Assembly: GCA_002346745.1 (NCBI GenBank)
Contig: DEAL01000033.1
Span: 1-13,559 of the forward strand
DNA: 13,559 bases
Source: Candidatus Neomicrothrix sp. UBA2983
GTDB lineage: Bacteria > Actinomycetota > Acidimicrobiia > Acidimicrobiales > MedAcidi-G1
Direction of reading: 5' to 3'
The notes beneath the pieces are model-generated. The model worked only from the letters and a program-made list of their open reading frames with translations, did no database searches and was not told the DNA's origin. This document shows, in pieces, positions 5,801 to 11,971 of this stretch (position 1 is the stretch's first letter; each line of letters starts with the position of its first letter). A program made the position numbers and the translations under genes.

Positions 5801-8319
5801 GCACCGACGACAAGGGCCGGACCTCCTCGACCGCCTACGACGAGGTGAGTGGCTGCACGACCGAGACCCGCTACGACGGCAGTCGCAACACCTGGTGCGG
5901 GGACGGCACCACCACCACGGTCGACGCCAACGGCAACACCTCGACGACGCTCTACGACTCCGAAACAGGCTGCTCCACCACGGAGGAGGCCGACGGCTCG
6001 TCCCACACCTGGTGCGAGGACGGCTCCGGCTCGCGCACCGACCAGAACGGCCGGGTCCACACCTGGGTCATGGAGTACGACGCCGACTCGGGTTGCACGA
6101 CCCGAACCGAGTCGAACGGCGGCGTCCACATCGACTGCGACGACGGCTCCGGCTCACGCACCGGCCCGATGGGACGGACGGTCATCTGGTCCGAGGAGGT
6201 CTACGACTCCGAGACAGGCTGCGCGTCGAAGCAACACGCCGACGGCGGGTCCAGCTCCATCTGCGACGACGGCTCCCGCTCCTGGGTCGGCGCCGACGGG
6301 TCGTCCTCCTCCTACGACCCCGATACGCAGTGCTCCGAACGGGTCAACGCCAATGGCAGCACCGAACGCCGATGCGAAGACGGAACCGGTGTCCGGACCG
6401 ACCGGGATGGACGGACCTACGAATGGACCGAGACCTACGACGAAGAGACCGGGTGCACCACGCAGAACAACACCGACGGCTCGACGAACAGCTGGTGCGA
6501 GGACGGCACCAGCACCTGGACGGACGTCGACGGAGGGACCCACACGTCGACCTACGACAGCGCGAGCGGCTGCTGGGAGACCGAACACGGCGACGGCGGC
6601 TCGAGCACACGCTGCGACGACGGGACCGGCTCTCACACCAGTCCCGATGGGCGCGTCTCGACCTGGGAGCGGCCGACGACCACCCGCGACGACGCGTCCG
6701 GTTGCACCACCGAGACGTACGCCGACGGCTCCTCGTTCACCTGGTGCGACGACGGCCGAACGCTGGCCGTCGACACCGAGGGCAACGTCGAGGAGCGGCT
6801 GCCACCCTCCGAGGAGACCAACGAGGACGGCTCCGTCACCCGGACCTGGGCTGACGGAGCCGTCGAGACGATCCGTCTCGACGGCTCGACGCACACCGTC
6901 TGGGCGGACGGCACCTGGAGCACGGTCCGCACCCACGCCGATGGCCGGGTCGTCGAGTCCCACTCCGACGGCTCCCATACCACGATCCGTCCCGACGGCA
7001 CCCGGACCCACACCAGCGGAACCGGCCAGACCTCCTCCTCGGTGCACCTGGGCGACGGCGGCGAACTCACGACCTATGCAGACGGGAGTGAACTCGTCGA
7101 CCACGGCGACGGCCGGCGTTCGTGGCGCGACGCCTCCGGTTTCACGTTCGAGGTCACCGTCGACCAGTCCACGGGCGACCTGATCACGACCGCCTCCGAC
7201 GGCTCGCGTCGGGTCGAGCGCCCCGACGGCACGTTCGAGCACCAGTACCCGGATGGCAGCGTCGACACGGCGACGCTCGACGAGGGGGGCAACCTGGTCG
7301 TGCGGCGGGCCGACGGATCCACCCAGGTGGCCTTCGTCGACGGCAGCGAGACCTGGACCGACCCGTGGGGACTCAACAGCCAGACCATGGTCGGCGAGGA
7401 CGGTGGCCGCTTCACCGTGTTCAGCGACGGTTGGACCGAGTCGACCTCCGCCGACGGTCGGACGGCGGTCCGCACCAGCCCGTCCGGCCTGTCCGAGACG
7501 CGGACGACCCTCGCCGACGGCACGGTGCAGGTCGACCACCCGAACGGGGCGGTCACCCGGATCGACCCGGCGACCGGGATCGGGTCGCATACCGAGGCCA
7601 GCGGCAACGTCTACGTGCTGAGGAGGCTCGAGGACGGCACCATCGTCGGCACCGACTCCAGCGGCAGCGTCATCGAGCACAACCCGATGACGGGGGCCAC
7701 GCGCATCGCCCGGCCCGACGGAAGCGGCCAGACGACCAGTCGGCTCGAGGATGGCTCCTACCGCGTCGTGCTCGACGACGGCACCGAGATCGTCACCTCC
7801 CCAGAGGGCGACCAGGTGACCACCGCACCCGATGGCACGACCTCCGTGCGCTCGGTCCGGGAGGACGGCTGGGTCAACGAGGGTGCCGACGGCACGACGG
7901 TCACAAGCACGACCGGCGCCGACGGTTCGACCCGGGTCGAGTACGACTACGTGACCGAAGCGGGCGGCATCCGGTCCGTGCAGCGAAACCCCGCCGACGG
8001 CAGCATGCAGGTCATCCTCGGCAACGGCACGGAACTCGACATCACGATGGCCCAGGACGGTTCGATCACCGTGAACGGACCCGACTTCAGCCGCACCTTC
8101 GACCCCGGGGCCGGCATCGCCGGCCGCGTGCAGACTGCCCTCGCAGCGGACGGTTCGACGACGATCTCCTCCGAGACGGGGGCCACCTCCACCATCTCCG
8201 CCGACGGCAGGACGATGACCGTCGAATCCGCGGGCGGCTCCACTGCCGTCGCCACCAAGGACAGCACCGGCGTCACCGTCGAGGTCGACGGCGAGACCTA
8301 CACCTACGAGTTCGACTGA
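2833..8319 (+). CDS. Giant secreted protein with 33 C-X13-C modules and an Asp-Gly repeat C-terminus
   Basis: 1,828 residues, GTG start with GGAGG 4 bases upstream. Residues 1-27 form a Sec signal peptide (RTRQR, hydrophobic core 7-22, A-x-A near 25-27). Residues 35-1305 are 33 modules C-x6-[D/N/S/G]-G-x5-C: the two Cys are always 13 residues apart and loop position 8 is always Gly. Linkers 1-13 are exactly 23 residues (38-residue period); linkers 14-32 run 22-29. After most second Cys comes D/E/P-D-G. Residues 1306-1828 have no Cys but keep xDGx turns every 9-10 residues (for example ERPDGTFEHQYPDGSVD), resembling the TCP10/CPAP C-terminal 'G-box' single-layer sheet. No transmembrane segment, LPxTG motif or catalytic domain is visible. 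Each Cys pair probably clasps a beta-hairpin by disulfide once exported. A surface fibre, adhesin or matrix role is a guess. The gene stands alone; the next gene is convergent, 3 bases away. Confidence 0.9.
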   Translation: MRTRQRLTGILAVAGLLAAVTATQAAAQDAEEVTCEERIGGGGENETRCSDGTGWIVDDAGNRTAEWVTEGDCTITTNTDGSSRGHCAQGAYGWNVDTSGSRSDWTKSDGCRTTTNADGSQRQSCDDGSGWETTADGTRDRTWVTEGDCRVTTHADGSVEGYCQSGAWGWNVDTSGSRSDWTKSDDCRTTTNADGSQRQSCDDGSGWETTADGTRDRTWVTEGDCRITTRADGRIEGYCQRGAWGWNVDADGTRSDWTYDGNCRTTTFADGSRRGSCDDGTSWQENADGTRSDTSTGDDGCRTTTNADGSQRVSCDDGSGRQVNADGTVDRTWVTEGDCQVTTHANGRVEGNCGGSASGWAVDTDGARSEWVREGACRTTTNADGSQRQSCDDGSGWQTTADGTRDRTWVTEGDCTVTTRTDGRVEHYCDSGNYGWDIDAEGSRSDWVREGTCRITTNADGSERGRCEDGTSWHVDAGGERSESVESDDGCRTTTNADGSQRISCDDGSGRQVNADGTVDRTWATEGDCTITTRTDGRTDGHCDDGARGWSEASDGTRTAEWAREGDCRITTNADGSRRTDCDDGTGWNESVTGERTSEFATDAETGCRITTRSDGRREGWCPDGTGWSENASGERTSESATDAETGCNVRVNADGTRHHSCGDHAWGWSEDSLGNRTSDWVRDGACRITTNVDGTVRGHCDDGTGWNANASGERTSETATDAETGCQVTTDRSGSRNFRCDDGARSWTEDADGKRLSESTLDPATGCTTRTESNGSVNVSCEDGRGSRTDPNGNVEEWTEVRDDSTGCNSRTMSDGTSSVHCRDGSGSYTNEHGRTQTWTEEVDDDGCRTRAYGSGAVTVECDDGTSLRTDEFGNTSVTRIDDAGCRITESHDGSSHTRCPDGSGSNTDRRGQTRTFTEVIDPESGCRTTSRSDGSQEVRCDDGTGSWTDAFGRVQRWSEVLDPDSGCTIRTNEDGSGEVRCPDGTNTRTDDKGRTSSTAYDEVSGCTTETRYDGSRNTWCGDGTTTTVDANGNTSTTLYDSETGCSTTEEADGSSHTWCEDGSGSRTDQNGRVHTWVMEYDADSGCTTRTESNGGVHIDCDDGSGSRTGPMGRTVIWSEEVYDSETGCASKQHADGGSSSICDDGSRSWVGADGSSSSYDPDTQCSERVNANGSTERRCEDGTGVRTDRDGRTYEWTETYDEETGCTTQNNTDGSTNSWCEDGTSTWTDVDGGTHTSTYDSASGCWETEHGDGGSSTRCDDGTGSHTSPDGRVSTWERPTTTRDDASGCTTETYADGSSFTWCDDGRTLAVDTEGNVEERLPPSEETNEDGSVTRTWADGAVETIRLDGSTHTVWADGTWSTVRTHADGRVVESHSDGSHTTIRPDGTRTHTSGTGQTSSSVHLGDGGELTTYADGSELVDHGDGRRSWRDASGFTFEVTVDQSTGDLITTASDGSRRVERPDGTFEHQYPDGSVDTATLDEGGNLVVRRADGSTQVAFVDGSETWTDPWGLNSQTMVGEDGGRFTVFSDGWTESTSADGRTAVRTSPSGLSETRTTLADGTVQVDHPNGAVTRIDPATGIGSHTEASGNVYVLRRLEDGTIVGTDSSGSVIEHNPMTGATRIARPDGSGQTTSRLEDGSYRVVLDDGTEIVTSPEGDQVTTAPDGTTSVRSVREDGWVNEGADGTTVTSTTGADGSTRVEYDYVTEAGGIRSVQRNPADGSMQVILGNGTELDITMAQDGSITVNGPDFSRTFDPGAGIAGRVQTALAADGSTTISSETGATSTISADGRTMTVESAGGSTAVATKDSTGVTVEVDGETYTYEFD
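2935..6747 (+). repeat. Array of 33 C-X13-C modules at the coding level
   Basis: Module 1 begins at Cys35 and module 33 ends at Cys1305. Modules 1-14 (2935-4461) repeat every 114 bp exactly; their loops are near-identical (RTTTNADGSQRQS appears in modules 3, 5 and 10). Modules 15-33 (to 6747) are divergent and vary in linker length, with linkers often ending in S/E/T-x-x-G just before the next Cys. The gradient suggests recent amplification in the N-terminal part of an older array. Confidence 0.9.
3109..3510 (+). repeat. Near-identical 228-bp tandem duplication (two-module super-repeat)
   Basis: Bases 3109-3282 and 3337-3510 differ at 5 of 174 positions by my count, at an offset of 228 bp (76 residues, two modules). 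The super-repeat alternates a Trp-rich linker (GWNVDTSGSRSDW) with a DDGSGWETTADGTRDR linker. A third close copy of the second half lies near 3961-4074. Confidence 0.9.
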
Positions 8320-8322
8320 CCC

Positions 8323-8901
8323 CTAGCCGCGGGACGGCGTCCACGGGCCGCGGTCGAGGAGGGCGGCGACCAGCAGCAGGACGCTGCCGATGGCGAGGAC
8401 GAGGAGGCCGGACCCGACCCGGAACTCCTCACTGCCAGCGGGTGCGAGGCTCCGGACATCGCCGATTTCGAGGCCGGCCAGGAGCAGCAGCACCCCGCCG
8501 GTGCCGAGCAGCACCGACTTGACGCCGAGGCCGCGCAGGCCCGACCACTGGGCACCGGTGGCGGCGGCTGCAGCCATCCCGAGCAGGAGCACCAGCGCGG
8601 CGACCCCGGTCTGGTCCCAGCCGATGGCGACGACCCTGCCGGTGCCGACGACGACCGTCCAGGGCAGGAACAGGCCGATCAGCGACAGGACCACCCCGGC
8701 CGAGGCCACCATGGCGGCAAGCCAGTTGGGAGCCGGACGCTCGGGGCGTCGACCCGAGACCGGCAGTTCGGGCGCCATCGGCGGCGGATCGCCGGGCCGC
8801 ACCGCCGAGATTCCCATCGGCGGCGTGTGTGGATGGGGCGGACCCGCGTGGTCTCCCCGATCGTCGCCGTCCTGGTTCCGGGTTCCGGCCTCATCGGTCA
8901 T
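8323..8901 (-). CDS. Four-helix membrane protein, unknown function
   Basis: 192 residues, ATG at 8899-8901 with GGGGAG 7 bases upstream. The first ~58 residues are polar and rich in Pro, Asp and Arg, probably cytoplasmic and disordered. Four hydrophobic segments follow, at about 60-80 (ending FLPW), 97-116, 127-146 and 163-182, joined by short loops. The 'GLFLPW' end of the first helix is common in small actinobacterial membrane proteins of unknown role. No catalytic motif is seen. The gene converges on the giant repeat-protein gene with only 3 bases between the stops, and follows tRNA-Cys on the same strand. Confidence 0.8.
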   Translation of the reverse strand: MTDEAGTRNQDGDDRGDHAGPPHPHTPPMGISAVRPGDPPPMAPELPVSGRRPERPAPNWLAAMVASAGVVLSLIGLFLPWTVVVGTGRVVAIGWDQTGVAALVLLLGMAAAAATGAQWSGLRGLGVKSVLLGTGGVLLLLAGLEIGDVRSLAPAGSEEFRVGSGLLVLAIGSVLLLVAALLDRGPWTPSRG

Positions 8902-8929
8902 GGCGTGCTCTCCCCTGATCGGCCGCCCC

Positions 8930-8947
8930 GGCCCTCGGTGGTGGGCC
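8930..8947 (-). terminator. Weak hairpin between tRNA-Cys and the membrane-protein gene
   Basis: Minus-strand GGCCC-ACCACCGA-GGGCC: a 5-bp GC stem with an 8-base loop, starting 13 bases after the tRNA 3' end. No T-tract. It may end or trim the tRNA transcript, or be incidental in GC-rich DNA. Confidence 0.3.
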
Positions 8948-8960
8948 GCCCCGATCGTCG

Positions 8961-9035
8961 AGCACCGGGCGGGATTTGAACCCGCGGCTTTACGGCTTTG
9001 CAGGCCGTTCCCTTGGTCCGCTCGGGCACCGGTGC
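8961..9035 (-). tRNA. tRNA-Cys (GCA)
   Basis: Cloverleaf on the minus strand: acceptor GCACCGG/CCGGTGC with discriminator U (the identity base of tRNA-Cys), a D-arm with a 3-bp stem CCC/GGG, anticodon stem ACGGC/GCCGT with loop CTGCAAA (anticodon GCA), and T-stem GCGGG/CCCGC with loop TTCAAAT. It is 75 nt and CCA is not encoded. The anticodon arm is the usual actinobacterial tRNA-Cys sequence. Confidence 0.95.
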
Positions 9036-9037
9036 CT

Positions 9038-9059
9038 GCTCCCGCCCGGGGGCGGGAGC
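9038..9059 (-). terminator. Strong GC hairpin between the thioesterase gene and tRNA-Cys
   Basis: A perfect 9-bp stem GCTCCCGCC/GGCGGGAGC with a 4-base loop, 41 bases past the thioesterase stop and 2 bases before the tRNA-Cys 5' end. It could end the upstream two-gene operon. Alternatively it could be the 5' leader of the tRNA precursor: a TACCAT -10-like box at 9066-9071 would start transcription about at its edge. There is no T-tract. Confidence 0.5.
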
Positions 9060-9100
9060 GGGGTCATGGTATCGGCGGCGGACCTCGGCCTGCCGGCCGT

Positions 9101-9565
9101 TCACGCCGTGGCGTCGTCGGACGCCGGCTTCTCCTCGGCCAGCTTCACGGTGCAGGTTCCCTGGGCGACGGCGGCCAGCCGACCCTCGTTCTCGACCTCG
9201 ATCGACACCACCGCCATGCGTTTCGTCATCGACACGATCGTCGCCGTGGCCCGACACGTGCCACCGGTGACCGGTCGCAGGTAGTTGACCTTGAACTCGG
9301 TGGTCGCCGCCCACGACCGGGGCGGCATCACCGGGTACAGCACGACGCCGAGGCAGTGATCGCACAGCGCCGCCAGGCAGCCGCCGTGCATGTTCCCGAT
9401 GAACGTGAGGTGGTCGTCGCGGACCTCGAACTCGACGACCAGCCGGCCGGCCTCGGCCTCGGTGACCACCAGGCCGAGGTAGCCGTCGATCCCGCCCTCG
9501 GGTTGCCGGCCGACCATCAGGTCCACGAAGCCGGGGTTCACCAGTTCCAGGTCGGGGGCGCTCAC
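9101..9565 (-). CDS. PaaI-like hotdog-fold acyl-CoA thioesterase
   Basis: 154 residues, GTG start at 9563-9565 with AAGGAG 7 bases upstream; the longer frame to 10432 is a shadow. The hotdog signature is present: N58-M-H60-G-G62 followed by D69 (HGGCLAALCD), the pattern of the PaaI/YbgC-like group in which the conserved Asp activates water for hydrolysis of an acyl-CoA thioester. The strand pairs after it (ATTEFKVNYLRPV and GTCRATATIVS) match the family, where 'NYLRP' is a common fifth-strand motif. The usual length is 130-160 residues. The acyl substrate is unknown. It overlaps the upstream gene by GTGA, so the two are probably translationally coupled. Confidence 0.85.
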   Translation of the reverse strand: MSAPDLELVNPGFVDLMVGRQPEGGIDGYLGLVVTEAEAGRLVVEFEVRDDHLTFIGNMHGGCLAALCDHCLGVVLYPVMPPRSWAATTEFKVNYLRPVTGGTCRATATIVSMTKRMAVVSIEVENEGRLAAVAQGTCTVKLAEEKPASDDATA

Positions 9566-10158
9566 GGGGTTGCTCCTTCCGGGCCGCGGCCGTCGGGCGG
9601 CCACGGGTCCATGCCGTCGTCCAGGGGGACGTCGAGGCTGCGCAGCAGCCGGGCGAACAGGCCCCAGTTGCCGATCACCGCCACGAGTTCCACGAGCACC
9701 GCCGCGTCGAGGTGCTCGGCGCAGGCCGCCCAGGTGGCGTCGCCGATGACACCGTCGGCGAGTGTCTCGTCGGTCGCCGCCAGCACCGCCCGCTCGACCG
9801 GGCCGAAGCCCGGGTGGGCCTCCCAGTCGCGCACGGCGACCAGGTCGGCCTCGTCGAGGTCGAGCGCCAGCGACACGTGCCAATGCTGGGTCCACTCGTA
9901 GACGGCGCCGCTGACCCAGCCGATCCGCAGGATCACGAGTTCGCGCAGTCGGGCGTCGAGGGTACCCCTCCAGAGGAGGCGGTGCAGCAGCCCGTTGAGG
10001 GCGGCTGCAGCCGAAGGGTTGTGGAGCAGGATGCGGAACACGTTGAGGTCCGCCATGCCCTCGGGGATGCCGGCCTCGGCGGCCCGGGCCCGGGCCTCGG
10101 CGGCGTCGAGCGTCGGCAGGCGTCGACCGCCGGCCCCCGGCATGCGCTCCCCGGTCAT
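9562..10158 (-). CDS. Carboxymuconolactone decarboxylase-like (AhpD-fold) protein
   Basis: 198 residues. The ATG at 10156-10158 has GGAG 6 bases upstream; an ATG five codons further in (10141-10143) has its GGGGAG only 3 bases away. The core, about residues 63-110, has LDARLRELVILRIGW and VYEWTQHWHVSLA, the CMD pattern 'R-E-L-x-I-L-R ... Y-E-W-x-Q-H'. The CxxC pair used by peroxidase-active AhpD proteins is absent (one Cys only, in WAACAEH), so it belongs to the YEWxQH subgroup whose reactions are mostly unknown. N-terminal NVFRILLHNPSAA is typical. It is the first gene of a coupled pair with a thioesterase and is divergent from a zinc dehydrogenase 65 bases away. Confidence 0.85.
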   Translation of the reverse strand: MTGERMPGAGGRRLPTLDAAEARARAAEAGIPEGMADLNVFRILLHNPSAAAALNGLLHRLLWRGTLDARLRELVILRIGWVSGAVYEWTQHWHVSLALDLDEADLVAVRDWEAHPGFGPVERAVLAATDETLADGVIGDATWAACAEHLDAAVLVELVAVIGNWGLFARLLRSLDVPLDDGMDPWPPDGRGPEGATP

Positions 10159-10195
10159 GTGCGTCTCCGAACCCTTCCCTGATCGACGTGGGCCG

Positions 10196-10201
10196 TACGC
10201 T
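10196..10201 (+). promoter_or_regulatory. -10 box for the zinc dehydrogenase gene
   Basis: TACGCT lies 22 bases before the ATG at 10224, leaving a short leader with GGGGAGG at 10211-10217. No clear -35. It sits in the 65-base gap between divergent genes, so both promoters must overlap here. Confidence 0.4.
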
Positions 10202-10223
10202 AGGCAGCGGGGGGAGGCCGAGC

Positions 10224-11330
10224 ATGACCGAACGACCGGCGACGTCACGGGCACTGGTGCTCGACGCGCCGCGGGTGCTCGACCTCCGGGAACTGACCGT
10301 CCCGGCGCCGACCCCGGACACGGCGCTGCTGGCCGTGGAGGCCTGCGGCCTCTGCGGCACCGACCACGAGTTGTTCACCGGCGCCCTCCCGCTGCCCACG
10401 CCACTCGTGCCCGGCCACGAGACCGTCGGCACGCTGCTCGAGGTGGGCGATGCCGCCGCCGAGGCGTGGGGCGTGGCCGCCGGGGACCGGGTGGCCGTCG
10501 AGTGCTTCCGGTCGTGCCGGGCCTGCGACCCCTGCCGGTCCGGCGCCTACCGCCGCTGCGAGTCGAACGGACTGCGCACCGCCTACGGCCTCTCCCCCCT
10601 CGCGAACGGGCCCGGGCTGACGGGCGGCTGGGCGGAGCACCACTGGCTGGCCCCCGACTCGATGGTCCTGCCGGTGCCCGAGGTCCTGGACCCCGTCGAC
10701 GCCACGCTCTTCAATCCGGTGGGTGCCGGGATCCGCTGGGGTGCCGAGCTCCCGGCAACCGGTCCCGGCGACGTGGTGGCGGTGCTGGGCCCGGGGATCC
10801 GCGGCCTGGCCTCGGCCGCCGCCGCGAAGGAGGCCGGTGCCGACGCCGTGATGGTCACCGGCCACGGCCCCAACGACCACCCCCGGCTCGAAGCGGCCCG
10901 CGACTTCGGCGCCGACCTCGTCGTCGACGTGGCCGAGCAGGACCCCGTGGCGGCACTGCGGGCGGCCACGGGCCGGCGGGGCGCCAGCGTGGTCGTGGAC
11001 GTCACCGCCAACGCCCCCGCCGCCCTCGGCCAGGCCGTCGGGATCGCCGACGTCGACGCCCGGGTGGTGCTGGCCGGCACCCGCAACAGCGACGAGACCC
11101 CGGGCTTCCACCCGGACCACGTCGTGTTCAAGGAGCTGCGGCTCCTGGGCGCCCTCGGCGTCGACGCCCCCGCGTACCGGAGGGCCCTCGACCTGCTGGC
11201 CAGCGACCGCTGGCCGTTCCGGAAGGTGGCCCGTCGGGTCGAGCCGCTCGAGGGCGCCGCCGACCTGCTGGCCACGATGGCCGGCGAGGGCGAGGGCCCG
11301 CCCCCGGTACACGCCGTGCTCGTGCCGTGA
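10224..11330 (+). CDS. Zinc-dependent medium-chain alcohol dehydrogenase
   Basis: 368 residues, ATG with GGGGAGG 6 bases upstream; a GTG 36 bases earlier lacks such a site. It is an MDR-family NAD(P)-dependent dehydrogenase. The catalytic zinc site has C44 in CGLCGTDHE and H65-E66 in GHE. The structural zinc knuckle is complete: C98, C101, C104, C112 (C-x2-C-x2-C-x7-C). The Rossmann nucleotide loop is G189-P-G191-I-R-G194. The length is normal for the family. It likely oxidises an alcohol or reduces an aldehyde in the cytoplasm; substrate and cofactor preference cannot be read. Divergent from the CMD-like/thioesterase pair, it may share regulation with them. Confidence 0.88.
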   Translation: MTERPATSRALVLDAPRVLDLRELTVPAPTPDTALLAVEACGLCGTDHELFTGALPLPTPLVPGHETVGTLLEVGDAAAEAWGVAAGDRVAVECFRSCRACDPCRSGAYRRCESNGLRTAYGLSPLANGPGLTGGWAEHHWLAPDSMVLPVPEVLDPVDATLFNPVGAGIRWGAELPATGPGDVVAVLGPGIRGLASAAAAKEAGADAVMVTGHGPNDHPRLEAARDFGADLVVDVAEQDPVAALRAATGRRGASVVVDVTANAPAALGQAVGIADVDARVVLAGTRNSDETPGFHPDHVVFKELRLLGALGVDAPAYRRALDLLASDRWPFRKVARRVEPLEGAADLLATMAGEGEGPPPVHAVLVP

Positions 11331-11334
11331 CCCC

Positions 11335-11340
11335 TACGGT
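11335..11340 (+). promoter_or_regulatory. -10 box of a possible leaderless transcript (RDD gene)
   Basis: TACGGT ends 6 bases before the GTG at 11347. That distance would put the first transcribed base on the start codon. No ribosome site precedes this start, which fits leaderless translation. The box lies just after the stop of the dehydrogenase gene. Confidence 0.45.
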
Positions 11341-11346
11341 GTCGCC

Positions 11347-11949
11347 GTGACCGACTTCGACCCCTACGCCCAGACCGGCGGCCCCATTGAGGGCATGGGC
11401 GGCACCCCCCGCCCGGAGCGCCGGCGACGGCGGCGCAACTCGACGCCCCGGCCGGAACGTCCTCCGGTTCCGATCGGCGACCTGGTCGACGCCGGCTTCT
11501 GGCGCCGGCTCGGGGCCGTCGTCCTCGACTGGATGATCTTCGCGGTTCCCGTCGGCTCACTCTCGTCCGCCGCACAGAAGGTCCTTCCGAAGGAACCGGG
11601 CGTTTGCGAGAAGGACGACGGCTCGACGTACGCCTGTGACGTCCTCACCAGCGGTTCGGAGGCCGTCTATGGACTCTGGCTGCTCGTGGTCCTCCTCGTG
11701 GCGGTGTTCGTCTACGTCGGCTACCTCGAGGGCCGCCGGGGTGGCACCCCGGGCAAGCGGTTGACCGGACTCCGCGTCGTCCGTGCCGAGGACGGCGCTC
11801 CCCTCGGCATGGGAAGGGCGATCGCACGCCTCTTCACCCGCTTCCTCTCCGCAATGCCGTTCTTCCTCGGATACCTCTGGATGCTGTGGGACCGCGACGG
11901 TCGCACCTGGCACGACAGGCTGACCCGCAGCAGGGTCGTCAAGGCATGA
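11347..11949 (+). CDS. RDD-family membrane protein
   Basis: 200 residues. The N-terminal ~48 residues are polar, rich in Pro and Arg with an R6 run at 25-30, a cytoplasmic tail common in actinobacterial RDD proteins. The RDD domain begins at GFWRRLGAVVLDW: R54 and D61 in the first helix (about 53-75). A second helix is at 108-127, followed by GGTPGKRLTGLRVV (132-145), the family's conserved loop, then a hydrophobic segment at about 168-180 and W-D-R-D near the end. C87 and C97 lie in the loop between helices and could form an external disulfide. RDD proteins are suspected transporters or stress factors, without a firm role. The GTG start has no ribosome site (see the -10 box before it). Confidence 0.85.
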   Translation: MTDFDPYAQTGGPIEGMGGTPRPERRRRRRNSTPRPERPPVPIGDLVDAGFWRRLGAVVLDWMIFAVPVGSLSSAAQKVLPKEPGVCEKDDGSTYACDVLTSGSEAVYGLWLLVVLLVAVFVYVGYLEGRRGGTPGKRLTGLRVVRAEDGAPLGMGRAIARLFTRFLSAMPFFLGYLWMLWDRDGRTWHDRLTRSRVVKA

Positions 11950-11959
11950 GGCACCGGCC

Positions 11960-11965
11960 TACCTT
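11960..11965 (+). promoter_or_regulatory. -10 box of a possible leaderless transcript (nitroreductase-family gene)
   Basis: TACCTT ends exactly 6 bases before the ATG at 11972, the same geometry as at the preceding gene. No ribosome site is present. Confidence 0.45.
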
Positions 11966-11971
11966 CGGCGC

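Noticed and set aside
2935..6747. CRISPR array
   Set aside because: Periodic repeats of 114 bp are coding, in frame, without unique spacers or short palindromic repeats.
2833..8319. Rhs/YD-repeat toxin
   Set aside because: Repeats lack the YxYDxxGR core, and no C-terminal toxin or Rhs core domain is seen; the protein ends in the same Asp-Gly repeats.
8327..8350. CCGCGG...CCGCGG inverted repeat as bidirectional terminator between convergent genes
   Set aside because: It lies inside the end of the membrane-protein coding sequence, the loop is long and no T-tract is present; chance is likely in this GC-rich DNA.
9101..10432. 443-codon minus-strand frame joining the thioesterase to upstream sequence
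   Set aside because: The part above 9565 is antisense or out of frame with the CMD-like and dehydrogenase genes; the GTG at 9565 has an AAGGAG at the right distance.
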